Assembly (NCBI GenBank): GCA_963824705.1
Contig: CAWGQE010000003.1
Location: 1,674,001-1,738,000 of the forward strand
DNA length: 64,000 bases
Direction of reading: 5' to 3'
DNA from: VRUE01 sp963824705
GTDB taxonomy: Bacteria > Actinomycetota > Thermoleophilia > Solirubrobacterales > 70-9
Part shown: positions 42,424 through 50,982 of the stretch, piece by piece
Numbering within the stretch: the first letter of the stretch is position 1
Layout of the letters: each line of letters opens with the position of its first letter
Made by a program: the position numbers and the translations under genes
The notes under the pieces: model-generated
What the model was told of the DNA's origin: nothing
Databases searched by the model: none
What the model saw: only the letters and a program-made list of their open reading frames with translations

Positions 42424-43578
42424 TTGCCGGAGTCCGTGACCGCCTGCGTGATCGCCAGCGACGAGGAGCGCCGGCTTCCGGCGTGCCTGCAGAGCCTCGA
42501 CTTCTGCAACGAGGTCGTCGTCGTCGACGGCGGCTCGCGCGATCGCACGGCCGAGGTCGCCCGCGCGGCGGGCGCCCTGGTTGTCGAGAACCCATGGCCC
42601 GGCTTCGCCGCGCAGCGCAACGTCGCGCTCGACCACGCGCATAGCGACTGGATCCTCGAGATCGACGCCGACGAGCGGGTCAGCCCCGCCCTCGCCACCT
42701 CGATCCGGGCGATGCTTGCCGATCCTCCTGGCGCGGAGATCCGCATGGCCGCCCTGCCGATGCGCGACGTCTTCCTCGGCCGGCCGCTCGGCCCCTCGGC
42801 CCGCTACCCGCGCTACCGCCACCGCCTCTTCCGCCGCGAGGCCTTCCGCCACGACGAGTCGCGCACCGTGCACGAGGGGCTCTGGCCCGACGGGCCGGTG
42901 CTGCCGCTGGAGGGCGAGCTCGAGCACCTGCTGGCGACGACCTGGCGCGAGGCGCTGGACGACGCGATCGCCTACGCGCGCCTGGAGAGCCGCCAGCACG
43001 GCCGCCCGGGGCCGCTCGGCGTGCTCAAGGGGGCGGTGCTGCGACCGACCGCCAAGCTCGCCTACCGCGCCCTGCTCTACGGCGGCTGGCGCGACGGCGT
43101 TCGCGGCCTGGGGAAGATCTGGCTCGAGTGCGCCGCCGACTCGCTGGCGACGCTGTATGGACTGCGCGGCGGGTCGGGGGAGCGCGGCGGCGGTCACGGC
43201 GCGGAGCCCCCACGAGTGGGCCCGGTGCGCATCGTCGGCGTCGGCGTCGGTGCGTCGGGTGGGGCGCGGCTCGCTGCCTGGCTGAGCAAAGCGGCGGAAT
43301 CAGGAGCCGACGTCGCGCTGATCTGCGGAAAGAGCGCGCCGAACAGCGCCATCCGCATGCGGCAGGTTTCGGGACTCGGCCCGGGTGCGCTTGCCCGCGC
43401 CCTCGACGCCGAGGACCAGCTGCGGCCGATCGACGCCATCGTCCCGGCGGGAGCACGCGAGCGTCGCCTACTCGGTCTCGCGCCAGGAGCGCTGCAGGGC
43501 ATCGTCCAACCACTCTCGCCGGCGCAGTCCCCCGACGACGCGGTGTCGAGCGTGCGCGAGCGGGTACGCCAGGGGTGA
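42424..43578 (+). CDS. Glycosyltransferase family 2 with extra C-terminal domain
   Basis: Residues 1-235 are a GT-A fold GT2 enzyme: VTACVIASDEERRLPACLQS, VVVVDGGSRDRTAEVA, WILEIDADERVSP (DxD-type). This is the form of LPS-core/heptosyl GT2 proteins. The last 110 residues (VRIVGVGVGASGGARLAAWL, then LICGKSAPNSAIRMRQ) are an unrecognised extension with a Gly-rich loop. The start is TTG 42424. It precedes the BY-kinase gene by 107 bases. Confidence 0.84.
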   Translation: MPESVTACVIASDEERRLPACLQSLDFCNEVVVVDGGSRDRTAEVARAAGALVVENPWPGFAAQRNVALDHAHSDWILEIDADERVSPALATSIRAMLADPPGAEIRMAALPMRDVFLGRPLGPSARYPRYRHRLFRREAFRHDESRTVHEGLWPDGPVLPLEGELEHLLATTWREALDDAIAYARLESRQHGRPGPLGVLKGAVLRPTAKLAYRALLYGGWRDGVRGLGKIWLECAADSLATLYGLRGGSGERGGGHGAEPPRVGPVRIVGVGVGASGGARLAAWLSKAAESGADVALICGKSAPNSAIRMRQVSGLGPGALARALDAEDQLRPIDAIVPAGARERRLLGLAPGALQGIVQPLSPAQSPDDAVSSVRERVRQG

Positions 43579-43607
43579 TGACCTGCTCCGGAGCTATCCT
43601 CCGTGAA

Positions 43608-43624
43608 CTCGTACAACCGTCCAG
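43608..43624 (+). promoter_or_regulatory. 17-bp surface-gene dyad motif
   Basis: CTCGTACAACCGTCCAG differs by one base from the copy at 59167. It ends 61 bases before the GTG of the Wzz/BY-kinase gene. Confidence 0.55.
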
Positions 43625-43639
43625 CGCACTACCGGCCTG

Positions 43640-43660
43640 CCGGATTCAAGTCGAATCCGG
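43640..43660 (+). promoter_or_regulatory. Hairpin in the BY-kinase leader
   Basis: CCGGATTC (43640-43647) and GAATCCGG (43653-43660) form a perfect 8-bp stem with loop AAGTC. It lies between the dyad motif and the start codon, so it is probably in the 5' untranslated leader. It has no following T run. Confidence 0.5.
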
Positions 43661-43685
43661 GGCCGCCCGATAGGTCCCTGCACTC

Positions 43686-45230
43686 GTGGAATTCACCGGC
43701 AACCTCCGACTGATCTGGGCCAGCAAACGCTGGCTGGCGCTGTTCGCCGTCGTCGCGGCGGTGGTCGTCTACGCGATCTCCTCCTCCAAATCCGACGAAT
43801 ACGAAAGCAGCGCCCTGGGCCAGATCGTCACCACCAGCCAGGCCGCCGGCGAAATCCTCAACGAAGAACAGCTGCTGAGCCTCTCCAACCTCTACGACGA
43901 GCTGGCGAAGACCCGCTCGGTCTTCGAAGTCGCCCACGAAGACCCGGCGATCAAAGGACGCGAAGAAGCGTTCGACGCGAGCACCGAAGTGCAGCCCGAA
44001 GCGCGAACCGGGGTGATGAGCTTCTCCGCGACCACCGGCAACCCGGAGGAATCGGCGGAATTCGCCAACGTCTACGCCGAAGCCTTCTCCCGCTATCTCG
44101 GCGACCTCTCGGTGACGCAGCAGAAATCGACCCTGCAGCCGATTCAGCAGCGGATCGACGAAATCGAAGGCGAAATCGCCGAAGGCGGAAACAACGGAAC
44201 CGGCGTCGCCGGGCTGCAGGTCGAGCTGCAGGCGCTGCAGAATCAGATCGCCGAACAGAGCGCGAACCCGGGCGACACGATGCGGGTGGTTGAGCACGCC
44301 GTTCCGCAGAGCACGCCGGTGGCGCCGACCCCGAAACGCGATGCCCTGCTCGCCCTGATCGGCGCGCTCGTCCTCGGCGCCGTCGCGATCTATCTCCGCG
44401 ACCTCTTCTTCGACCGCTACCGCACGGCGCAGGAGGCGGCCAAAGACCTCGGCCTGCCGTTGCTGGGCGAGATTCCCAAGGGCCGCGGAAACCCGGCCCT
44501 GGAGTCGTTCCGAAACCTGCGCACGGCGACGCTGCTGACGCTCGAACGGACGGGCGCAGGAAGCCGGGTCTCCAACGGCTCGGGCACCAGCCAGGGGGCG
44601 AGCACCGTGATGGTGACCGGGGCGGAGTCCGGTTGCGGCAAGAGCTATGTGGCGGCCAACGTCTCCCGTGCCCTGGCGGCGGAGGGCCGGCGCGTGACGG
44701 CCGTCGACGGCGACCTGCGGCGACCGACGCTGAACCAGGTCTTCGACACGTCCCTCTCCCCCGGCCTCAGCGACCTACTCGTCGTCGAGAACGGGCCGAG
44801 CCCGGGTGACATAGCGGTCAAGGTCAGCCTCACGGCCGACGCCGGGCGCACCGGCGGCGAGCTGATGGTGGTGCCCGCCGGAGCGCACGCCGAGGACGCG
44901 GTCGAGTCGCTCTCCTCGGAGCGGATGAAATCGGTCGTCCAGTACCTGCGCTCCGACAACGACGTCGTCGTCTTCGACACTCCGCCGACGCTCGTCGTCG
45001 TCGACCCGGTGGTCCTCGCCCGTTACGCCGACGGTGTCGTGTTCGTCGTCGACTCGCGCCGCACCAGCCGCCGCGACGCCCGCCGCGCGGTCGAGGCACT
45101 GCGCGCGATCGGCGCGCCGATGCTGGGCTTCGCCTTCAACCGCTCGAACACGAAACAGAACAGCTACGACTCCTACAGGCCGCGCGACGTGGCCCTGCCG
45201 ACGTCCCGCTCCAGGGAGACCGCAGCCTGA
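43686..45230 (+). CDS. Wzz-type chain-length protein fused to a bacterial tyrosine kinase (BY-kinase)
   Basis: The 514-residue protein has an N-terminal helix (WLALFAVVAAVVVYAISS), a periplasmic-type coiled-coil domain (about 45-210), a second helix (LLALIGALVLGAVAIYL) and a cytoplasmic kinase domain. Walker A is GAESGCGKSY (about 311-320), Walker A' VDGDLRRP and Walker B VVVFDTPP (about 427). A short tyrosine cluster, YDSYRPRD, sits near the C-terminus. Such proteins control polymer length and export of exopolysaccharide. Start GTG 43686, with the dyad motif and a hairpin upstream. Confidence 0.9.
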   Translation: MEFTGNLRLIWASKRWLALFAVVAAVVVYAISSSKSDEYESSALGQIVTTSQAAGEILNEEQLLSLSNLYDELAKTRSVFEVAHEDPAIKGREEAFDASTEVQPEARTGVMSFSATTGNPEESAEFANVYAEAFSRYLGDLSVTQQKSTLQPIQQRIDEIEGEIAEGGNNGTGVAGLQVELQALQNQIAEQSANPGDTMRVVEHAVPQSTPVAPTPKRDALLALIGALVLGAVAIYLRDLFFDRYRTAQEAAKDLGLPLLGEIPKGRGNPALESFRNLRTATLLTLERTGAGSRVSNGSGTSQGASTVMVTGAESGCGKSYVAANVSRALAAEGRRVTAVDGDLRRPTLNQVFDTSLSPGLSDLLVVENGPSPGDIAVKVSLTADAGRTGGELMVVPAGAHAEDAVESLSSERMKSVVQYLRSDNDVVVFDTPPTLVVVDPVVLARYADGVVFVVDSRRTSRRDARRAVEALRAIGAPMLGFAFNRSNTKQNSYDSYRPRDVALPTSRSRETAA

Positions 45231-45262
45231 ACCGGCCGACGCTCGCTGCGCCGGACCTCGGC

Positions 45263-46693
45263 TTGGCGATCGCGGTAAGTGCCACCGGGGTCGCCACCGG
45301 GCTGGTCTTGGTGGAGGCGATGAATAAATTCGGTGCCGTCGGCGCGGTCGTGCCCGCGGTGCTCGCGCTCGGCCTGGTGCTGCTGCGCTATCCCGCCGCG
45401 GCGCTGACCCTGCTCGTCGCCACCGCGATCCTGGTCGAGTCCGAAAGCCAGGGCTTCCTGCCGCCGGCCGGTGCCTTCTATGACGTCGTCGCGGTCAAAA
45501 TGACTCCGCAGGACATGCTGCTGTTCACGGGCCTCGGCGGCGTCCTGCTCCGCTTCGTCAGGGAGAGCGAGCGCCCCCTCCTGCCGGAGCCGCTCACCGC
45601 ACCGCTGCTGGTGCTGGCCGCGGCGGTCCTCACCGGTGTGATCGTCGGCCACTACTCGCACATGGTCAGCGTCGGCGAACTCTTCCACCGCTCGCTCACC
45701 TCGAGCTACGTCATCCTGATCCCGCTGCTGGCGGTGAATGCGGTACGCAGCACGCGCGCGCTCAAGGTCTTCCTCGCGATCGGCGCCGGCCTCGCCACCT
45801 TCAAGGGGATATCGGGGATATACACGGCGTTCAGCGGGATCGGCTCCGCGGTCGAATCGGAGACGATCAGCTACCTCAACCCGGTGCCTAACCTGACCAT
45901 GCTGATCTTCGTCCTCGGCGTCGTCGCGGCCCGGATACGGCGCGTCCAGGTGCCGGGCTGGATGCTCGCCGGCGCGCCAATCGCCTTCCTCGCCCTCATC
46001 GTCTCCTACCGCCGCTCGTTCTGGATCGCCGGTGCGCTGACCCTGGTTGTGGTGATCATCATCGCCAGCCGCCGCCGTGGCCGCGCCGTGTTTGCGATCG
46101 GCGCCGTCGCGCTGGCACTTGCCGTGGTCGGGGTGGTCGTGGTCGGCTCCTCGGAGAACCCACAGGCGAGCCCGCTCGTCCAGCGTGCGCAGACCTTGAG
46201 CCCGGGTCATTTCGGCTCCAACCGCGGCGACCGCTACCGGATGGACGAGCGCAAAAACGTGCTGCAGAACATCCGCGAACACCCGCTGACCGGGATTGGC
46301 CTCGGGGTCTCGTGGGAGGTCCACTACCCACTCGCCGAATCGCACGACCGCCGCTACGCCCACGTCGCCTTCCTCTGGTTCTGGCTGGCCTTCGGCCCGA
46401 TCGGCCCGATCGCCTACGTGTTCCTCTTATTCAGCGCCCTGTGGACGGCGGTGAGGCTCTGGCGCCGCCATCCCGATCCGGTCATACAGGTTGGGGCGAT
46501 CGCCGCCTTCGGCGGCGTCCTCGCGCTGGCGATCGTCGAACTGACCGCGACCTTCACCTCGATCGAGCCACGCACGTCGATCCTGCTCGGCGCGATACTC
46601 GGCTGGCTCGTCGCCGCCTGGCGCGACCTGCCGTCCGAGGAGGACGAGGAAGAGCAGGGCGCGAGCGAGGCTCTGCCCGCCCCCACCGCCTGA
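45263..46693 (+). CDS. O-antigen ligase/polymerase-like membrane protein (Wzy/WaaL family)
   Basis: This is a 476-residue protein with ten or more hydrophobic helices and a large loop (about 290-345) that contains GHFGSNRGDRYRMDERKNVL. WEVHYPLAESHDRRYAHVAF follows, the arrangement of Wzy_C/WaaL proteins. It would polymerise or ligate repeat units outside the membrane. The start is TTG 45263, but the frame is open back to the BY-kinase stop. It probably shares that transcript, with the GT4 gene four bases downstream. Confidence 0.82.
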   Translation: MAIAVSATGVATGLVLVEAMNKFGAVGAVVPAVLALGLVLLRYPAAALTLLVATAILVESESQGFLPPAGAFYDVVAVKMTPQDMLLFTGLGGVLLRFVRESERPLLPEPLTAPLLVLAAAVLTGVIVGHYSHMVSVGELFHRSLTSSYVILIPLLAVNAVRSTRALKVFLAIGAGLATFKGISGIYTAFSGIGSAVESETISYLNPVPNLTMLIFVLGVVAARIRRVQVPGWMLAGAPIAFLALIVSYRRSFWIAGALTLVVVIIIASRRRGRAVFAIGAVALALAVVGVVVVGSSENPQASPLVQRAQTLSPGHFGSNRGDRYRMDERKNVLQNIREHPLTGIGLGVSWEVHYPLAESHDRRYAHVAFLWFWLAFGPIGPIAYVFLLFSALWTAVRLWRRHPDPVIQVGAIAAFGGVLALAIVELTATFTSIEPRTSILLGAILGWLVAAWRDLPSEEDEEEQGASEALPAPTA

Positions 46694-46697
46694 GCAG

Positions 46698-47786
46698 ATG
46701 CGAATCGCCGTCGACGCCAACGTGCTGGAGGCCAACTGGGGCGGCATTCCGAAGTACCTCGACCGGATCGCGCGGGAGCTGGTCGGCGGCGGCGACGAGA
46801 TCCTGCTCTTGGCCAACACGCGGCGGCTGTCCCGGCAGATCCCCGGCGCGCACGAGGTGGGCGTGCGGATCAAGGGCAGGCCGATCTGGCGCGAGGCCTT
46901 CCTGCCACTCTGGCTCGCCCGCAACCGAATCGACGTCTTCTGGGCCCCCGAGAGCGTGCTGCCGCGCCGTTGCCCGGTACCGAGCACGATCACCATCCAC
47001 GACTTGGCGACGCTGCGCTTCGCCGGAGTCAAGCAGGAGAGCCAGGAGCGTCACTTCGGGACCACCGTGGCGCGCTCGGCACGCCAGGCCACGCGGCTGA
47101 TCGCGGTCTCGCGCGCGACTGCAGACGACGTCGCCTCCTACTACGGAGTCGGCGAGGACTCGGTCAGGGTGGTGCCCAATGGCGTCGACGAGATCTTCAC
47201 GCCGGGCGACCGCGCCGCGGCGCTCGCCACCGTGCGCGAGCGCTGGGGGATCGAGAGCCGGTTCGTCCTCCATGTCGGCGCAATCGAGCCCCGCAAGGGC
47301 CTCGACGTGCTGATCGAAGCCGCTGCCCTCGCCGCCGCCGAGGACGCCGGCTGGCGGGTCGTCATGGCCGGCCTGCCCGGCTTCGAAGGCGGGCCGATCG
47401 AAGCGAGGGCGAGAGAGAGCGGCGCCTGCGACCTGCTCGGCGCGGTGACAGAGGAGGAGCTGCTCGACCTGCTGCGTGCCGCCGGCGCCCTCGCGGCGCC
47501 GGCCCTCTACGAGGGCTTCGGGATCGCGCCGCTGGAGGCGATGGCCTGCGGGACCCCCGCGGTCGTCGCCGCCGACGGAGGCGGGCTCGAGGAGATCAGC
47601 GGCCCGGCGGCGCTGGTCGTCGGCGAACGCACGCCAGCCGCCTGGCGCAGCGCGCTGGAGCAGGCGCTAGAGCGGCCCGCGGAGCTGGTCGAGCGCGGGA
47701 TCCGCCACGCCTCGCGGTTCAGCTGGCCGAGCGTGGCGGCGCAGACGCGCGAGGTCCTCGCCGAAGCCGCGGCGACGCGGCGCTAG
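46698..47786 (+). CDS. Glycosyltransferase family 4
   Basis: This is a 362-residue GT4 with MRIAVDANVLEANWGGIPKY at the N-terminus, STITIHDLATLRF and RLIAVSRATADDVASYYGV in the middle. The donor site is FVLHVGAIEPRKGLDVLIEA and PALYEGFGIAPLEAMACGTP (EGFGI..LEA, a classic E-x7-E). This form is common in mannosyltransferases of capsule loci. It is the last gene of the BY-kinase/polymerase group and converges with the next GT by four bases. Confidence 0.88.
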   Translation: MRIAVDANVLEANWGGIPKYLDRIARELVGGGDEILLLANTRRLSRQIPGAHEVGVRIKGRPIWREAFLPLWLARNRIDVFWAPESVLPRRCPVPSTITIHDLATLRFAGVKQESQERHFGTTVARSARQATRLIAVSRATADDVASYYGVGEDSVRVVPNGVDEIFTPGDRAAALATVRERWGIESRFVLHVGAIEPRKGLDVLIEAAALAAAEDAGWRVVMAGLPGFEGGPIEARARESGACDLLGAVTEEELLDLLRAAGALAAPALYEGFGIAPLEAMACGTPAVVAADGGGLEEISGPAALVVGERTPAAWRSALEQALERPAELVERGIRHASRFSWPSVAAQTREVLAEAAATRR

Positions 47787-48937
47787 CCGAGCGCGACTTC
47801 GATTTCCTCGATCCGCGCCTCCCAGGAATGTGCCGCGGCAGCTTCGGAGCGCTGCCGCCGGCGCTGCGGGTCGTCGAGCTCGAGCTCACGCTCGGCGGCG
47901 GCGACCAGCTCGGCGGCATCGACCACGCGCTCGACGCCGTCCACTCCCTCGAGCCCGGGCAGCGACGTCGCCAGCACCGGCAGGCCGGCAGCCAGGTACT
48001 CGTAGACCTTCATCGGGAAGACGCTGCGGGTGAGGTCGTTGATCGCGTAAGGGATCAAGCCGATGTCGGCGCCGCGCAGCACGGCCGGGAGGTCGCCGGC
48101 GTCGCGCGGGCCGGCGAAGTGGATGTTCGGCGCCCGGTCGAGGATGGAGAGATCGCCCCCCGGATCGCCCGCGCCCCTCGGGCCGACCAGGACGATGCTC
48201 CATTCGGGTCGCAGGCGGGCGAGCTCGGCGAGCAGCGGCAGGTCGAGCTTGGTCGCGACGATCGCCCCCTGGAAGACAAGGCGCGGCCTGGGCAGCGAAT
48301 CCAGCGCAGCGTCAAGCGGCCCCTCATCGAGGGCGGTCGCGAAGAGAGCGGTGTCGGCCACGTTCGGCGCGTAGAGGGCGTGGTCGGAGAGGGTCCTCAT
48401 CCGCTCGGCGAGGGCCGGGGCGCTGGCGAGGACCAGGTCGGCGCGCCGGGCGTAGCGTTCCTCGCTGGCGCGGAAGCTGGCGCCGTCGACGCCCTTCTGG
48501 ACGGCGACGTCGTCGACGCAGTGGTAGACGACCTGATCGGGGTCGAGCACGTCGAGCAGCTCCTCGGCTTGCGGGGCGTAGGCCCAGAGCAGTGGCCGGC
48601 GCATGCCCAGCCGCCGCGCCGCCCAGCCCACCTGCAGGCGCAGCAGGCGGCGGTTCAGCGAGCGGATCGCCGCGCTCCCGTGCAGGGGAAGCACGAGCGG
48701 CGAGAGGACGTGCACCGCGCCGACGGAGCGCACGCCGCGCAGACCCCGCACCAGCCGGCGCCCGATGCGCCGCAGATCCCGCGAGGCGAGCTGGGGACGA
48801 CGCAGGCCGAGCGACTCGACGAAGAGGACCTTGTTGCGGGCGGCGAGCCGGCCCATCAGCTGGTGCTGGTTGATCGGCAGCTCGGTCTGCCAGTCGGCGG
48901 TGCCGACGCAGACGATGTCGCGACCCTCGAGCCTCAC
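47783..48937 (-). CDS. Glycosyltransferase (GT4-like)
   Basis: The 384-residue protein starts MRLEGRDIVCVGTADWQTEL, with VYHCVDDVAVQKGVD and APNVADTALFATAL in the middle. The C-terminal donor half is LVFQGAIVATKLDLPLLAEL and IPYAINDLTRSVFPMKVYEYLAAGLPVL. The HCVDD and PxKxxEYLAAGLPV blocks are typical of teichuronic/sugar-transferase-like GT4 proteins. It is coupled to the nucleotidyltransferase gene by a four-base overlap. Confidence 0.84.
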   Translation of the reverse strand: MRLEGRDIVCVGTADWQTELPINQHQLMGRLAARNKVLFVESLGLRRPQLASRDLRRIGRRLVRGLRGVRSVGAVHVLSPLVLPLHGSAAIRSLNRRLLRLQVGWAARRLGMRRPLLWAYAPQAEELLDVLDPDQVVYHCVDDVAVQKGVDGASFRASEERYARRADLVLASAPALAERMRTLSDHALYAPNVADTALFATALDEGPLDAALDSLPRPRLVFQGAIVATKLDLPLLAELARLRPEWSIVLVGPRGAGDPGGDLSILDRAPNIHFAGPRDAGDLPAVLRGADIGLIPYAINDLTRSVFPMKVYEYLAAGLPVLATSLPGLEGVDGVERVVDAAELVAAAERELELDDPQRRRQRSEAAAAHSWEARIEEIEVALG

Positions 48938-49665
48938 CCCGAGGTGTCGCCGGGCAGGAAGCGGTCCCGCATCCGCTCGAACTCGTCCATCGCCGTCTCG
49001 TAGTCGTCGTGGCGACCGATGTCGAGCCAGTAGTCGTCCTCGCTGCGCCGGGCCCGCACCTCCTCGCCCGCCTCGAGCAGGCGCAGGACGAGGTCGGGAA
49101 AGTCGAGCCGCTCGCCGGGCTCGATCAGCGGCAGCACCCGGGGCGAGAAGGCGTAGACGCCCATGCTGACCTCGTAGTGGTAGCTCGGCTTCTCTATATA
49201 GCCGGTGAGCCGGTCCGCGTCGCCGCCGTCGAACTGGAGCACGCCGAGCGAGACCTGCACCTCGCGCTGGTGAGCGGCGATCGTCGCCGCCGCCCCGGAA
49301 CTGCGGTGCCCGTCGTAGAAGCTGCCGTAGGGAAGGTCGGTGAGCACGTCGCCGTTCATCATCAGGAAGTCGTCGTCGAGGCCGTCGAGCAGGCTGAGCG
49401 CGCCGACGGTGCCGAGCGGCTCTTCCTCGCGGTAGTAGTCGATCGGGATGCCGAAGCGCTCGCCGTCACCGAAGAAGGCCTCGATCAGCTCGGCGAGGTG
49501 ACCGGTGACGATCGTCAACCGCTCGAAGCCGTGGTGGGCGAGCTGACGGACGATGATGTCGAGGATCGGCCGGTCGCCGACCGGCATCAGCGGCTTCGGC
49601 AAGACCGTCGTGTAGGGCCTCAGGCGCATCCCGAGGCCACCGGCGAGGACGACTGCGCGCTTCAC
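48934..49665 (-). CDS. Sugar-1-phosphate nucleotidyltransferase
   Basis: This enzyme makes an NDP-sugar donor. The start is GTG 49665 (VKRAVVLAGGLGMRLRPYT), which places the pyrophosphorylase signature at the N-terminus. KPLMPVGDRPILD follows, and the metal site is MMNGDVLTDL. At 243 residues it is the short single-domain type, close to mannose-1-phosphate guanylyltransferase or glucose-1-phosphate thymidylyltransferase families. The nucleotide and sugar cannot be fixed by eye. It precedes a GT gene on the same strand. Confidence 0.86.
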   Translation of the reverse strand: MKRAVVLAGGLGMRLRPYTTVLPKPLMPVGDRPILDIIVRQLAHHGFERLTIVTGHLAELIEAFFGDGERFGIPIDYYREEEPLGTVGALSLLDGLDDDFLMMNGDVLTDLPYGSFYDGHRSSGAAATIAAHQREVQVSLGVLQFDGGDADRLTGYIEKPSYHYEVSMGVYAFSPRVLPLIEPGERLDFPDLVLRLLEAGEEVRARRSEDDYWLDIGRHDDYETAMDEFERMRDRFLPGDTSG

Positions 49666-49737
49666 GGCGTGGAGCCTACCCCAGGGGTTCGGCGTCGGCA
49701 TCGGGTCGCGGCGGAGCCGACTGAGATCATGCGGGCA

Positions 49738-50625
49738 ATGAGCGAGGCAATGCCAGAGATCGCAGCTGCCGGGCGAATACCGGAGGCGCCTGTCCGCTAC
49801 GCGCAGGCGATCGGGCTGAAGCTCGGCCGGCTCGGCTGGCCCGACGGCAAGGCGGCCGGCCAGGGCATGCCCTGGCCGCTCGTGCGCGTCGACGAGTTCC
49901 CTCATGCCGGAGCGTTCGACTCCTCGGGACGCTTCGGGACCGAGGCCTTCAAGCGCTTCCACGCGGTCCTCGCCGAAGCGGGCGTGCCGTACCTGCTCGC
50001 GGCGACCCCCCGCGTCTCGCGCGACTACCTCGACCCCGCACAGGGCGAGTGGCGCCCGCTCGAGGACGCCGAGATCGCCGAGCTGGAGGGCCTGAAGCGC
50101 GACGGCGTGACCTTCGCCCTGCACGGCCTCGACCATCGCACCCGCCACGCCAACCCGCGCCGCCACTCCGAACTCTGCGGCCTCGGTACCGCCGAGACCG
50201 AAGAGCGCATCGACCTGGCGCTCTCGACCCTGGCCGAGATCGAGATCGAGACCCCCGTCTTCGTGCCGCCCTTCAATCGCTTCAACGCGGCGCAGTACGG
50301 GCTGCTGGCGAAGCGCTTCGATGTCGTCTGCGGCGGCCCCGAGAGCATCCGCCTGCTCGGCTTCCAACCGACCCCGATCTGGCTTGGCAAAGCCGTCTAC
50401 CTCCCTTCGTACGCACCGCTATACGGCCGCGCCACCGCCGTCCTGCCCGGGATCGAGCGGATGATCGAGGCCGAAGAAGCCCTCTGGGCACCGATCACCC
50501 TGCACTGGGGGTGGGAGCTCGACGACGACTTCGCAGCCCTGAAACGCCTTTGCGGTCGCCTGGCCGGGCTGGCGTGCGACTGGAGCCGCTTCCTTACGGC
50601 AACCGAGAACCGCGGCGCTGCCTGA
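49738..50625 (+). CDS. Polysaccharide deacetylase-like protein (DUF2334-like)
   Basis: The 295-residue protein has PWPLVRVDEFPHAG (metal-binding Asp), FALHGLDHRTRH (HxxxH-like motif) and VFVPPFNRFNAAQY. This is the order seen in NodB-related and DUF2334 deacetylase folds. No signal peptide is present, so the substrate would be cytoplasmic or lipid-linked sugar, or the fold may serve another hydrolysis. ATG 49738 is preferred; ATG 49729 is also in frame. It is divergent from the nucleotidyltransferase. Confidence 0.75.
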   Translation: MSEAMPEIAAAGRIPEAPVRYAQAIGLKLGRLGWPDGKAAGQGMPWPLVRVDEFPHAGAFDSSGRFGTEAFKRFHAVLAEAGVPYLLAATPRVSRDYLDPAQGEWRPLEDAEIAELEGLKRDGVTFALHGLDHRTRHANPRRHSELCGLGTAETEERIDLALSTLAEIEIETPVFVPPFNRFNAAQYGLLAKRFDVVCGGPESIRLLGFQPTPIWLGKAVYLPSYAPLYGRATAVLPGIERMIEAEEALWAPITLHWGWELDDDFAALKRLCGRLAGLACDWSRFLTATENRGAA

Positions 50626-50698
50626 GCCCTTCGGCTCCTTGCCTATTTGGGTACTGTCCGAGTCCCTGACTTGGACCGACGACCAGAGAGAGCCCGAG

Positions 50699-50982
50699 AT
50701 GAAACCGCTTGCCGTCACCGCCGCCGCAATCGCGCTGGGCATCGCGCTTTTCGCGGCGCTGTCGCCGCCGGCGACAAGGACTGCGCCGACTTCGCCTCAC
50801 AGCGCGCGGCCCAGATCTTCTATCTGAAGCACGGTGGCCCCCGCTACGACCCGGACCGGCTCGATGGCGACGATGACGGGGTCGCCTGCGAGGACAATCC
50901 CTGCCCCTGCTACCGGGGGACTCGCCTACCGAGGCGAGCCGATGCCGCGTTTCGGCGAGACGAACTAGCCCGCCGAAGCTAA
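50699..50982 (+). CDS. Small secreted Excalibur-domain protein (one frameshift)
   Basis: The start ATG 50699 opens a good signal peptide (MKPLAVTAAAIALGIALFAA). In another frame just after it lies a complete Excalibur calcium-binding domain: DKDCADFASQRAAQIFYLKH, then DPDRLDGDDDGVACEDNPC. The two join if one base is added near 50760-50775. Excalibur proteins are extracellular and bind calcium through the DxDxDGxxCE loop. The product would be about 90 residues. It ends against the convergent aminotransferase gene. Confidence 0.72.

Noticed and set aside
43640..43665. tRNA-like T-arm (GATTCAAGTCGAATCC)
   Set aside because: There is no acceptor stem, D-arm or anticodon arm around it. It is a simple 8-bp hairpin.
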